The position numbers and the translations under genes were made by a program. The notes beneath the pieces were generated by a model. It ran no database searches and had not been told where the DNA came from. It worked only from the letters and a program-made list of their open reading frames with translations. From Dreissena polymorpha (lineage: Eukaryota > Mollusca > Bivalvia > Myida > Dreissenidae), in NCBI RefSeq assembly GCF_020536995.1, contig NC_068366.1, forward strand, positions 18,623,299-18,687,298: a DNA stretch of 64,000 nucleotides, given 5' to 3'. Positions 23,447 to 35,340 of this stretch are shown here, one piece after another (positions within the stretch are counted from its first letter, which is position 1; each line of letters begins with the position of its first letter).

Positions 23447-26400
23447 TCACCCCTGTGCACAGTCAATCATGACCTTGACCCCGACGCCTGACTTGGCGCA
23501 ACGGAACGCATCCAACGTCTCCTCCAACCGAAAGCGGTGCGTCACCAGGGGCGCCACGTTGATCTTGCCGCAGGCAATCATGTCGATGGCCGTCTGCCAT
23601 CTAGAATAAGACACTTGCTTTTTTGGAAATATTTTAGTGCATCACTATAGCTCGTTTGACACTCATTTTAGTGAATTTCCTTCAAAGGAACGAAATCAAA
23701 TCTGTTTCATTTTTAATTCAGTTTGCTTTTCTAAGATTCAAGCGCGTTAGTAAAACGAGTTTCAAACATACAACAAACATACCAGCATCACGGTTATAGT
23801 TGAAGGTTAAGCTGTCGTTATTACGTGTCAGAAATTGTCAAATCATGGATGTGATTAGTTTTAGTTGCGAGTTGTACAAAACAATAGTATAACTCAATAA
23901 AAAATGTATGAATTCAGTGAAAAAACATTGTTTACATGTTGTTGTTTTTTTTAAATTTTATTAGCACTCACTGTCAGCCGAAACACTCTAGCAAGATACT
24001 ACGCTCTTGTAGTGTACTTAAAACACGCGCTTTTACCAACACACCAAACTCTTGTCGCCTTCGTTAGAAGCAAGTGATCGTTCAATCGTATTAGATGAAA
24101 CGGGTTATAGCCATTATAACCGTATACTTACGTGTTGATGTACCGGAATGAGCCGAGTATTTCTATCTCCTTGGCAACCAGCGACACGACCGGAAACTCC
24201 ACTTTGTTAGGACCATGTCCGACAATGACGAAGATTCCGCCCGGCGTCGTGGCCTAAAATAAATGTTAAAACTATACACCATATCGAGACATTCAATATA
24301 TTTGAAAGATGGATTAATATCAAAGACAATCTCAATTTATGTGTGGATAACATCGATATTCTCATTTCACAAGCAAATGACAAAAACAGTTCCAATTCTT
24401 CAACTTCAGTCACGAAAACTGAAAAAAAGCTCAGATGAGCCAGTGGTTGTCGTCAATACCATCTGTATAAACTACACACTTCAAACTTCTCTTACAAGCA
24501 CCCCAAGGTTCACGGCAAACTGCGCCCCACTGCACTCGATTGTCCTGTCGGGCGCCCCTCCCAGCAGTTTCGTCACTTCCTCCGCTACCTCCTGCTCGGT
24601 CTGACCGGGCCTGATCTGCAAGGTGTGGGTGGCTCCCACCTCCCGGGCAAACTGCAGACGTGATGCGTCGATATCTGCAGAAATACCACCAGGAGATCGT
24701 TTTGATAAAGCCTAAATCTGCTCAAAAAATTTCACGGCCAACTAGGCTAACGGTTGCTATCTTTTAGGTCAAGTCGTTTATGTTAGTTAACTGTTAACCT
24801 TCATGTAATCTTAGGGTAGCTAGATAAGTTTGGTATATTTATAATAATTCTGCTTTTTTAATCGTCTGTGGTATTTATGTCCAAGTTTAACGGGCTATTA
24901 GCTTTATAAGTCGTTAATGGTTCGAGCATCTACGCCTAGTTATATTGATACTTTGAAACGCATAAGTTAAGTAGCGCGAGTCCTAAGGCATATACTGACT
25001 TTTTTTATAAACCGTCGTCAGATAGGAATTCCGAGACTCACCATGCTTACTGTGCGTGCGTTTCAATATACTGTCGTAAGGAAGTTACAATTCGTTAAAT
25101 CAGTTGTCTTGATATTTTCATTATTGTTAAACGAACAAGTTGCGTGCATTGAAACTGAGTAAATAGTCGAAACTTCGGCGGCATAAAGGGGACATAGGAA
25201 ATATTTTATTTAACTATTTCTATCACGTGCGCACGTCATAGTTATGACGTGCGCACGTCAAGGCTATGAAGTGCGCACGCGATATCTATGACGTGCGCAC
25301 GCGATAGATATGACGTGCGCACATCATAGTTATGACGTGCGCACGTCATAACTATGACGTGCGCACGTCATAGAAATAGTTAAATAAAATATTTCCTATG
25401 TTATATTATTTTACTATTTTTATGACGTGCGCACGTCATAGTTATGACGTGCGCACTACATGGCTATCGCGTGCGCACGTCATAGCCTTGACGTGCGCAC
25501 GTCATATCTATCGCGTGCGCACGTCATATCTATCGCGTGCGCACGTCATAGCTATGACGCGCACGTCATAGCTACGACGTGCGCACGTCATAGAGACTGT
25601 TAAATAAAATATTGCCTATGTCCCCTTTATGCCACCGTACGAAACCCACTATTATAACTGAAACACTATATTGAAACGGTCACCTGATAACTTGAAAATG
25701 CTTTAACAGTAAAAACAGACCTATGTTGTTCGGATAAACCGATGATGCATATGTTTGGAATACCGAGTTCAGGTCAATGACAAGGACGAGGTTTCCATGC
25801 CGCACAGAAAGATGAGAATTCGCTTTGCTTTCAACAAAGATTTTCCAAACAAACCTTTTATGTGTACAATTGTGGAAAAGACGCTGTCAAATAATACCAC
25901 CCTATATAAACGAGAGCGCCGATGGCGTTAAAAGCATAGGTGCAAGATACAGGGAAGAATGGCGTCACGTGGTATAATGTAGTTCGATATCGCCATCCGC
26001 GAATTTCTCAAATCAATAATTTCAAACAATTACCGACTATTTAAATAGATAATCTTTCCATTTACATCAGTGTTAGAAACGCTTATGAAAAATAATTACC
26101 CAAGCCTTTCAAAATTTAAGCACGGACAGATCTGTATCGAACTATTGTTTTCACAAATGAAAATAGACGCTACCCTATTCGTCTGCGTCAAGAATTTGAC
26201 GTTAAACTTGTGGTAAGCGTTAGATGCAGACGTGCACAACAGATTGAGTTCTGAATACAGATTTCTGGATGCAGATTTTTATAGAAACTCCTCACAGCAG
26301 TTACTTCCCTTGCTTCGCCCGGTCAGTAACTTCTAGTATAAGGGAGGCCACTGCGTAGGAGATTGAGATTTATAATGCAGATAAAATTGTTTTACGAACG

Positions 26401-29400
26401 AAATTTGTTTTAGGTTATAAGAAGATTTTTTGACATAAAACGGTCTTAGAAAAATTCACTAAAAACGGTGTCAGCAATATTCTTGGAAGAAAACGTTAGA
26501 AAAACGTTTCCAAAAAAATTTGTAAGAATGACCATATACTAAATTAAATAGATATTTCGTCTGATTTTTGATCAGGTAAGGCTTCATAAAGGGCAACCGA
26601 TCGATGTGGATTTTCGAAATGTGGTATATACCATAAGCATAGGTGCGTAAACGCACCTATGCTAAAAAGGTATTGCAGCGTCGCTCCTTCATCAAATAAG
26701 TATATAATCTTCACTGACGTGTATTGTACTCGACAACAGACCTGTAACGCAGACGGCAGCGACGCCAAACGCCTTGGCTGATAGCATGGCACACAGACCA
26801 ATGGGTCCCGCTCCGCACACGAGCACCCTGTGACCCATAGAGAGGCGACCTCGGCGGCACGCGTGCAGGCCAACGGACAGAGGCTCGATCAGTGCGCCCT
26901 CTTCGAAACTCACGTTGTCCGGTAGCCTGAAATGTTAGGTGGAGTTAAATGTTCAGTAGTTTAGATTAGTTTGAGGTAAAACTATTACGATGCGTGAAGT
27001 TTTAAAATTAACATGATTTATTAAGAAAACATATGGACAGCGCTGGAAAATAACTGTGATATTGGTTACGGTAATCTTTGTTTCTATGCTTACATATATT
27101 TAGATTAATCAAACTCAAATGAAAATCAAACTACATGGAGAATATTAGGACAGTAATTTTTGTTAATCTTCGGTGTTCTTTAACAGGATAATACAAACAA
27201 AACAACATCAAAGAATAATATTAATGCTGGGCCACTATATTGGAACAGTCAATACAAAGAATTAGGGATTTCAACCGATCGAAAGCCTAAGTATATGGCA
27301 GTTCTCTCATGTTGGTGTTCATACATTCTGCTTTCGGCGCAGAAAACATCGAATACGCGTATTTACTTATGTCAGATCGTTACGTTATTCATCATGTCTA
27401 ATATATGTACAAGAGAGTCACCAAATTAGATTAAATATTTAAAATAGTTTTTGACTCAACGAAAACAACTCTTAGTTTGCATATCTCCAGGCTATTTGAA
27501 CTTATATCATTAACATATTGGTCTGAACAAGGGATATACTATGTGTTAACTGTCATGCTAGACTTGATTTTCAAGTAATTTTAGTTATGTAAAAAAAATT
27601 AATTCATACGTAAGTCTAAGAATCGGTCGGGTTCCGCTGCTCTACTCACTTGAAGACGAAGTCCGCACCGTGCACGTGGTACCGTGCAAGCGCCCCGCTA
27701 TCAGGGGGCGTGGCCAAGAAGAAGACGTTCGGACACAAGTTGTAGCGGCCTATCTTACAGGCGTCGCACGTGCGGCATACGCCGTGGGGTTCTATCGCCA
27801 CTCTGTCACCTGTAGGATTGTAGGGTCATATGAGGTTAATGTCAGGGGGTTACGGAAACCCGAAAGTACCCGCATTCTTGACCCCATTCATACTACGAAA
27901 TTCTTCTTAGAAAATTGCGGTATGTAAAATTTATAGTGTTAACATTGCATATGTTATTAAAAACCTATTTCTTTAAACCATTAACCAAAATGCCAAACTG
28001 TAACTGTTTGAAAGACTTCTGTAAGTAAATTCGACTGTGACGGCAATACATATAAACTTAGAAGCCGTGTTATAGTTTTCTTAAAGGCAGAACAGCTATT
28101 AAATTAAAAATATATCATAATTAAGAAGAACTGAAATCATTTTACAACTAATGAAATAGTTGACTTAATTCTGAAACCACAAGACCATATTCCCATTTCC
28201 TAATGAAACATGTTCTTTTCGAACTATACTATTTATTTCACTTCTTTTTAATAACATGTCCAGTTACAAGTTATGCGCTGCTGATGTTATCAGCAAACCT
28301 TAAATGAGTAAGAAAGTGGTTGAGTGAGTGAGTTTGTTATTGAATGAGGAAGTAAGAGAGCGAGATAGTAAGTCAGTTCGTTAGTTTGATAGTGACTAAA
28401 TGAGTGAGTTAGCGAGACAGTGAGCAAGACAGTGAGTCAGTTAGTGAGTGAGTGAGTGATTAAATGAGTGAATAAATGAGTGAGTGAATGAGTTAGTTTG
28501 TGAATGAATGAGTGAGTGAGAGAGCGAGAGAGAGGGCGCATGAGCGATGGAGCGAGAAAGTAAGTTAGGAAATGCGTTAGTTTGGTAGTCAATGAGTGAG
28601 TGAGTGAGTGAATGAACGAGTTGGTGAATTACTTAGTCAGTTTGTTAGTGAACAATTGACCCTAACCGACTTTCAAGTGTGTGACGCCCCCGCCCAGCAT
28701 GCTGACGACACCGCTGCACTCGTGGCCCAGGAGTGAGTGAGTGAGTGAGTGAGTGAGTGAGTGAACGAGTTGGTGAATTACTTAGTCAGTTTGTTAGTGA
28801 ACAATTGACCCTTACCGACTTTTAAGTGTGTGACGCCCTCGCCCAGCTTGCTGACGACGCCGCTGCACTCGTGGCCCAGGAGCATCGGGGCGGTGACCAC
28901 GAACCTGTCCCCTATCCGACCTTCGTGCCAGTAGTGGACATCTGAGCCGCAGATACCCACCTTCTGCATGCGGATCTGCACCTCTGAATGGACACGCAAG
29001 ATACGGGATTTGGAGATTTTTTACACGACTCGATTGAAAGATGCGACAACTCTATATGGCAAAATAGTACGTAATTTCGTCGAATCAGTTTTGTGAAAGT
29101 CAAATAAAAGTAGTGAAAAATTAATAAATTTATTGAGTATAACTGTGTGCACGTGAGCACACAGTGCTTTACATGCTTCTTGTTTTACATGCTACTCTCA
29201 GATAACAAATGTTTTAAAATTCACACATTTTATAATATAGCTTACATGTATAGTGTTTTTTCGTAAAAAAACATTCATTCTCACATACATGATACATTGC
29301 CATTTAACCCATTTATGCCTGGTGGACTCTCCTATCCTTCTAAATTTGATCAATTTATTTGCAAAAAATTAGGGATGTCTATTATATTACAGAAATTCCT

Positions 29401-30666
29401 TAAAGCAAACAACGCAGACCCTGATGAGACGCCGCATTATGCGGCGTCCCATCTGGGTCTACGCTGTTTGCCAAGGCATTTTTCTAGACGCTAGGCATAA
29501 ATGGGCCATTTAAACACTTTCATTTTACTGCTTTTCAACTGACATGACACCGTATTTGATCAGAAAACATGCACTTGTATTAGGACATAGTAAACGCATA
29601 TTCGCAGCTCTGAATGCACATGTAATAATTTCTGGCATCATATTGGAACATATAAGTTTGAAAACTCAATCACTTAAAAGGATTGAGAACAAATGAATGC
29701 ATATCTGCTTCGCTAAATTTGCAAACATGATGCATGATTTGGATACCAATTTGGGGCCATATCTACCTTAGCAAACATAATGCATGATTTATGACAATGT
29801 GCACACATACGAATTTACGCACAAATTATTCTCTATCAATTTGTGAATAACGATTTTAAGCGAATATTCATGTATATATACGCACGTCCTTTCGCTGGTT
29901 CTGGAATGGGGCGGTCCACCTGAAAAAGACCAACGCACTGTTGTATTTAAGCCCGCTCTGCGAAAACCATGTTTAATGTATGTGTATTGTCCAAGCTTAG
30001 CCTATGAAGTCTACACGGGCAAAACTATGAGGAAACTTTCCGCTTTGACTTGATTATCGTTGAGAAGAGTCTTCATCTTAATGAATAAAAAATCCATAAA
30101 ACGGAAAGTGTCGTCACTGATTAGAATGTGCGGACTACACAGGCTAATCTAAGACAATGCTCTACGACACTTTCCGCATTGACTGCATTGCCGTTTAGAA
30201 GAGTCTTCTTGTAAATGAAAACAAAACTCATACAGGCGGAAAGAGACTCATAAAGGCGGAAAGAGACTCATAAAGGCGGAAAGAGTCCTCTATGATTAGC
30301 CTGTGCGCACTGGACAGGCTTATCTAGGACGATGTTCTACGCACATGCATAAAGCCCGGTTTCCACAGAGCGCGGTTCATATTGTGTGTATTCTATTAGC
30401 AAAAACATACCAGACGATGTTATTTCTTACACTTACGTGGACGCTAGAAAAGCATTTTTTACGACACATGTTTAATGTTTATATAGAGAGAGATACTGGG
30501 TCGAAATACAAGCGTCTCGTTCAATCATATAACGAACCACAAATACAATTCTGTAACATTATCATACATAACATACCATACATAATACGCAATACAAAAA
30601 AAACACTCTTACCAGCTGTAAATCCTGCTTTTTGTACAACACTGCCGAGAGATTGGTGTCTGCCAT
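23447..30666 (-). CDS. SORD: Sorbitol (polyol) dehydrogenase
   Basis: A zinc- and NAD-dependent enzyme of the medium-chain dehydrogenase family that oxidises sorbitol to fructose in the cytosol. Eight exons join to 351 aa: 30613-30666, 29886-29919, 28816-28983, 27650-27809, 26742-26926, 24496-24674, 24132-24253 and 23447-23600, all with GT-AG ends and continuous phase. Length fits the family. Catalytic-zinc ligands Cys41 ([10 protein letters not shown]), His67 and Glu68 (LGHE) are present, as is Glu153 in ALIEPLSVG. The Rossmann motif GAGPIG is at 177-182, and Asp201 after strand 2 indicates NAD. Four cysteines (97, 100, 103, 111; [15 protein letters not shown]) form the structural-zinc site lost in vertebrate SORD. 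Intron 3 contains a partial copy of exon 3, and intron 5 the palindrome array. The 34-bp exon 2 is the least certain boundary. Start is the first Met of [18 protein letters not shown]. Confidence 0.95.
25177..25636. mobile_element. Inverted-repeat element with 15 ACGTGCGCACGT-type palindromes
   Basis: Ends GGCATAAAGGGGACATAGG and its complement are inverted repeats followed by AAATATTTTATTTAAC. Between them lie 15 diverged copies of the self-complementary 16-mer TGACGTGCGCACGTCA at about 22-bp spacing: seven left and eight right of a junction near 25376-25430. The junction repeats the end motif (TTAAATAAAATATTTCCTAT), as if two elements had fused. It lies in intron 5 of sorbitol dehydrogenase. 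Noncoding. Confidence 0.8.
28315..28766. repeat. GTGA-rich microsatellite in intron 3 of sorbitol dehydrogenase
   Basis: Imperfect GTGA/GAGT repeats run through 28315-28660 and resume at 28731-28766. The two tracts flank a copied piece of exon 3. The array is degenerate, so it is old except for the pure GTGA run at about 28733-28763. Confidence 0.8.
28667..28733 (-). pseudogene. Partial duplicate of sorbitol dehydrogenase exon 3
   Basis: These 67 bp match the 3' end of exon 3 (28816-28882) at an offset of exactly 149 bp, with four differences. The offset also holds for intronic sequence downstream of the donor and for the GTGA repeats, so one 149-bp unit was duplicated in tandem. The copied donor reads G/GTTAGG instead of G/GTAAGG and there is no acceptor beside the copy, so it should be skipped in splicing. 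Confidence 0.85.
29304..29506. mobile_element. Miniature inverted-repeat element, family 2
   Basis: Lies in intron 2 of sorbitol dehydrogenase. Ends are TTAACCCATTTATGCC and GGCATAAATGGGCC. The hairpin GACGCCGCATTATGCGGCGTC and TCATCTGGGT-type core are preserved. CATTTAA occurs at both borders and may be a target duplication. Confidence 0.75.
29949..30379. mobile_element. Expanded miniature element, family 1
   Basis: In intron 1 of sorbitol dehydrogenase. AAGCCCGCTCTGCG at the left and CACAGAGCGCGGTTC at the right are family ends, but the interior is about 170 bp longer. GGCGGAAAGAGACTCATAAA is repeated in tandem near 30236-30290, and an extra hairpin half is present. Diverged, so probably older than the other copies. 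Confidence 0.65.
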
Positions 30667-32430
30667 CGTGCTGTGCTTAAATTCTTCGGGTCCAAATATA
30701 CCGTTTTCGTACAACGAACACTTTAGGTTAAATATTGAGACGTTACTCGAATGTCCTTGACAGATATGTCGGGTAATTGTATAGATTATCCGAACTTTAT
30801 GCAAGATTAACCCAGATTCGTCGAGTTTGAAGATTTTGGAATTCCGATAACGGAGTTGATATACTAGTAATACACGGCCTCTAACCGAAACGGATATCAC
30901 CGGAAACAATTGTGGGTTACAGGCTCATGCGCGAAACGGAACCTTTTTCAGAAAGAGTGTTCTTCAAGTTTCACAATTCCGTGCGTCAAGTTTGCGTTTT
31001 TCACCAAATCAACGGAACAACCAAGACATTCATTCGGTAAATGTTATGCTCCAGCTCACAAAAACACGTCAATTCTCAATGAGAACAATGGATACATCGC
31101 CTAGTACAATGTTAATACATCTAGCGGTGAATTGTTCTTTAAATACCAGACAGGTAATTTTGAAATGACATTTCATGCGAATTTGGCTACATATTGCGCA
31201 ATACCGGAATTTATTTTAAAATTGCACGATACCAAATAATCGATCGAACGCACATACACTAGACCGTTATTACTGCTATATCGAGCTTTCCACAAGTGGC
31301 TCGACAAAAAATCTTATAAGTTTCATTAAGACTCGTTTAGTTGGCATTAGTGTTAGTTGTCATAAGTGTATATGTTTTTGATTTATCTCCAGTTACACAA
31401 AAATATAAGTTTCTTAAACACTTTATGAAAATTTGATCATGAGACTCCTTTGTTTTCGTTCGCACTGATAGGATATTGTCTTTCATATCGAATTTTGACG
31501 TATAACAATAGCTGAAATATCATTATGTTTCGTGAACAACAGTATTCGGAATACTTACGTGGTTTTGTTGACATGTTCAGTTTTTTGTTCACTTGGAATA
31601 AGCGTCACTTCGTACATTTTTATATTTTTTGTTCTGATATGGCCCGGTGCCGTTTCGCGTTGAACCGAAAAGGTGTTCGAATGTTTCCGGTATTATCCGT
31701 TTTGTTTGGGCGCCGTATAACATAGGCCTCAACCATGTATATCGCCGTTACAACCACAGACGTATTTGTAAGCCACTGTCTCTCTGTCACAATTTTGACC
31801 CGGTTCTGACTGATAAAATGATAAAACCTGTACACCATGATAACATTTGATTACTTTTAACCCCATCCTCCAAACAAACATATAATGTAAGTTTATCTTA
31901 AGGCGCATTACAGAAAGAAAACAGTACCAACACGTTCAACAAAGACCACATAAGTTGTAAAGGGAAGCTTTTTAAACAGATTGACATGTACTACACAATA
32001 AATAAAAACAATATACATACACTCACTAATTGACAACTTTTATTAGCAGTTAGGCATTTCTACAAATAAGACATTCATCAACAAATATAAAAAGGCTTAT
32101 TAAAGAGAAATATGCTTTAAATTTCATAAAATGAAGTGCAACGGGCGACCGATTTATGCTTAACTAACTCGATGAGACCACAAATGAAGTGTATTCCGAA
32201 CATGACAATCCAGTCGGAATTCCCGATTGAATCCTGTTTTGCGAATATGTTTTGTCAAACTACGACATACAGGGTACGCGGACAAAATGATATCAATTTA
32301 AGTTTACAACGAATATAACCAACTTAACGCTAATCTTTAAATCAGTTTATTGCACGTTATTTCTGTAATAAAACAGTTAAATAGTTGTTGTCGAATACTG
32401 TAATACACTACTTATAATTAAATCAGGTAA
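30667..32430. other. Probable promoter side of sorbitol dehydrogenase; no other gene seen
   Basis: The first few hundred bases lie upstream of the sorbitol dehydrogenase start codon on its strand and should contain its 5' UTR and promoter. No TATA box is evident at a suitable distance. The rest has only short frames without recognisable content. Confidence 0.4.
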
Positions 32431-32560
32431 GGGGCCGTCCATAAAGTACGTAAAGGTATTTTTGACCATTTACCTCCTCCCCCCCCCCATTCCCCTGTCA
32501 CAAACGGTAAAAAATCTTTATCCCCCTCGCACTTTGAACATTTTTTAATAAACACCTTAT
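32431..32560. repeat. One end of a GGGGCCGTCCATAAAGTACG-type element
   Basis: GGGGCCGTCCATAAAGTACG followed by TTTTTGACC and a C-rich run matches the end of a DNA element seen in many invertebrate genomes, as I recall it. The complementary far end is not found nearby, so this is a solo or truncated end. Confidence 0.5.
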
Positions 32561-32790
32561 TACACATTTTATCTAAAACACACATCATTTTTCAACTGTA
32601 ATAAAATATAAAGTTTTCACTTAAAAGAACATTATTAAAATGACTTTAATAGTAGAATAGTCAACAATTGTCACAGTTATTCATTGAATCATTTATTCAG
32701 TCTAGTCCAACAGACATGGATACTTTAATATACCGCCTCCACATTTAGGCTTTGTTGGTGGGCTTGTTCAAAAATGAAAATGAATGGCAT

Positions 32791-34266
32791 AATTGACCTT
32801 TCGACAGCCGATTGATTGACAGGCTTATTAACCAATCAGATTACAGCATAGATTAGGCCCGTTACTATCCGCCATTTTGTCCGTCAAACTCGCCGTTGTC
32901 CGACACATAAGCTTATACGTAATTCTTTGTTTTAAACAAAGAAAATGGTTGAAAGGTGCTGTTATGGCACTTGTTATTCAGACACAAGGTATCCAGAACG
33001 GTTAAAAGATGGAAGTACGTTTTTTCCGTTCCCTCAACCGGGTACTAATCTTGAAAAATTCAAACGTTGGATTCGTCTTTGTGGTCGTCCACACGAACAG
33101 CTTAATCTCAACATATTAAGCGATCGCCCGAAAGCAAAACACAGTCGTTATAATAAGATACTACGCGAAAATAGAAAATGTAAGTTTTGCAACGGACACG
33201 TTATAAAAAAGAGTATAACTTTGTACTTGTTTATCCTCTATATAGACAAATTAGAAAGGAACATTTAAAACCATTTTTCAAAGGTGGCCAACGTTAAATA
33301 AATTTGACATTCTAATGCAGTCGGCAAATAAATAAGACATTATAAACTTTGCTAGATTTTTTTAATGCTAATGAAATCGTAATAATAAAGACAATCAGTT
33401 ATTATTTTTAATAATATCACATAGAATAAAACATTTTTTATTTCTTTCGGTTTAAGTCTTCCAAATTTAATGTAAGTTAAGAAACTATTTTCAAATGCGC
33501 AAGTAATTATCAATAGGGGCCAATAAGTGTCATTTTACACCATATGTGGGCTTTCTACTAATCCGTTATCAAAACAGATGCCGCAAACTGTGAATGACCC
33601 TTTGAAAACCCGGTCTGATTAGCGAGTTTTTTTGTACATGAAAATTCTTTCAACTTTTTATATTGTAAACATTGCAGAAGATAGTTTTCGAGGAAATAAT
33701 AATATATAATAATATATTGTGTATGTTACTTTTTTGACGACTTTGACTTTGTTATACGATTATAACAATGCGCATGGGTCATTTTGACCAAACGCATTGT
33801 AGATATGTGTTATATCGGATTTCAATAAAAACGTTCTTCGTCTTCTATTATAATAAATTTACTTACCTGTGCCACATTTGCGATGTTGCCATCGGTTGCA
33901 AAAATTAACGGCTTTTAATTAAAAAACTGAAACATCTATTACTCAAGGAAAAATATTGTGACTAACGAACAATTCATACTGTATGCGATAATTGGCGATA
34001 ATTTTGCCGACTTTGATGATAAATTTAACGGCTTTTAAGTAGACTAATAAAAAAGTTTTGACTTTTTAATAGATATGATAATTATATTCAGCACCACTAT
34101 TCAATGATAATAGAAACTATTGTATGGCCGTTCTGGTATACCATGAGGCCTTTTTGGTTCACTTATGCGGCCGATTCGCGTAGCCATTTTTATGACGGAC
34201 TTCGGCGGAGTGACCCCCCTTGAAATCGGTGGGCGTGGCTTCACTCTCGCTGTCGAAAGGTCAATT
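32791..34266 (+). mobile_element. THAP-encoding DNA transposon remnant (P-element-like?)
   Basis: AATTGACCTTTCGACAGC at 32791 is repeated inverted, perfectly, at 34249-34266 (18 bp). A THAP-domain exon (32945-33179) begins close to the left end. The part 33143-34173 is homologous, in opposite orientation, to 49252-50420. THAP domains are the DNA-binding module of P-element and some other transposases, so a DNA transposon is the natural reading, but no catalytic region is present. A related end motif in direct orientation occurs near 34294, so the right border may be complex. Confidence 0.6.
32945..33179 (+). CDS. THAP zinc-finger exon of a transposon gene (partial)
   Basis: Starts MVERCCYGTCYSD and continues with FFPFPQPG, FKRWIRLCGRPHEQLN: the amino-terminal half of a C2CH THAP finger, with Cys pair, FPFP motif, helix Trp and CGRPH. 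The C-x2-H half would be in another exon. A perfect GTAAGT donor splits the codon at 33179/33180, and the same donor is kept in the second copy near 50367. No downstream exon is visible within the element, so the gene is incomplete. It would act in the nucleus as a DNA-binding segment. Confidence 0.55.
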
Positions 34267-34631
34267 GCTGACAGTACTCCAGTCTAATTGACCTCTCGCC
34301 AGCTGTCAATCAAACTCACGTAATAATCAATCAGATTTCGTTTATTGCGGACACATGGTCCGACAAACAAAGACTGTCGAAGTAATAAGGAGGAAGGAAT
34401 AAGCATTTTATGAAAACACAACTTAGTGGGCGGAGCGATCGCGTATTTGGAGACTGGTGAATTTTAAGGGGTATATAAGCCGGTATGACAACGGATTGGG
34501 GGGGGGGGTGGCTCATTACGCAGAGTCCGTGTCTTTGTCAGGAATGCACTGACATCGTCCCGGAAAACACGTATTTTGCCGGCATTTCGTGCAAGTCGAA
34601 ACTCGGCGAAAATGCTTTTTCCCCTCTACGG

Positions 34632-34873
34632 TAATATACGTATACTAATCAAAATTTGCTAAGGATCACTTTTTACAGTATGTGTAATTTGAAGTTCACT
34701 CCTAGCTAGATTCAGCCAGCGTCACGCATCAATGATAAATCAATACATAAACAATAAAATAAAAAACACACATTCTAATATCAAAATTTAAATTAAATTA
34801 AATTAAATTGAAGATAATGTGAAAATAAAAAAGTGATCCTTAGCAAATTTTGAGTAGTATACAATGTACGTGG
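34632..34873. mobile_element. Small inverted-repeat element (~240 bp)
   Basis: CAAAATTTGCTAAGGATCAC at the left is mirrored by GTGATCCTTAGCAAATTTTG at the right, with ACGTATACT/AGTATACAATGTACGT outside. Interior AT-rich, including an ATTAA microsatellite near 34783-34810. Noncoding. Confidence 0.7.
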
Positions 34874-35085
34874 GTGCAAATAAAAATGACCACTATCCAC
34901 GGGATAATGTATGGTCTCTGAAACAAATATGACCCCAACATATGGGTTCATGTGTACAACAATAACATGTTTTTTACGTAGGGATAAGTGCCCTATATTG
35001 TATATTGACTTTCTGCCAGCTCCCAGGTTATTTAAAAGTGCACACCGGATAGTGTAAACACATCACCGTGGTGTGTGTCAGGTTG

Positions 35086-35240
35086 CCCGGATTTCAGCAG
35101 TACAACGGAGTTGCCTCTGTCGTAAACATACCAGTATGAATTGCACTTGTCCATGTATCGTACATTGTATATCAGATTGCCCGGGTTTCAGCGGTTAAAC
35201 AGAGTTGCCTCTGCCGTATGAATTGCACTTATATACAAAA
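35086..35240. repeat. Two tandem ~75-85 bp units in the 3' flank of gene B
   Basis: AGGTTGCCCGGATTTCAGC and AGATTGCCCGGGTTTCAGC begin two units that both continue with GAGTTGCCTCTG and end with GTATGAATTGCACTT. A diverged relative (GATTGCCCGGGTAGTTTACA ... GAGTTGC) lies in the 3' flank of gene C near 43788-43835. Confidence 0.65.
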
Positions 35241-35272
35241 AAGATGCATACGAAATCATTTCTGTATGTGAC

Positions 35273-35278
35273 TTTATT
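35273..35278 (-). terminator. Poly(A) signal of gene B
   Basis: AATAAA on the minus strand, 63 bp past the stop codon of copy B. No equally placed hexamer was found behind copy C. Confidence 0.6.
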
Positions 35279-35340
35279 TCGAATTAAATATCTCGTACAA
35301 AGTAGCTTTGTTATTTTATGATGACATAGTAAATTGCCAT

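Noticed and set aside
25205-25620. Regularly spaced repeats resembling a CRISPR array
   Set aside because: The units are palindromes separated by only about 6 bp of similar sequence, within a eukaryotic intron and bounded by inverted repeats. There are no unique spacers.
28778-28999. 73-codon minus frame with a Met start as a complete short protein
   Set aside because: It is exon 3 of sorbitol dehydrogenase extended into both introns; splice signals at 28816 and 28983 bound the real exon.
29297-29494. 65-codon frame at 29297
   Set aside because: It lies almost wholly within a family-2 MITE, and comparable frames occur in the other MITE copies.
30303-30909. Frames of 115-125 codons around 30303-30909 as separate genes
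   Set aside because: The only supported coding part is exon 1 of sorbitol dehydrogenase (30613-30666, minus). The rest is MITE or intron.
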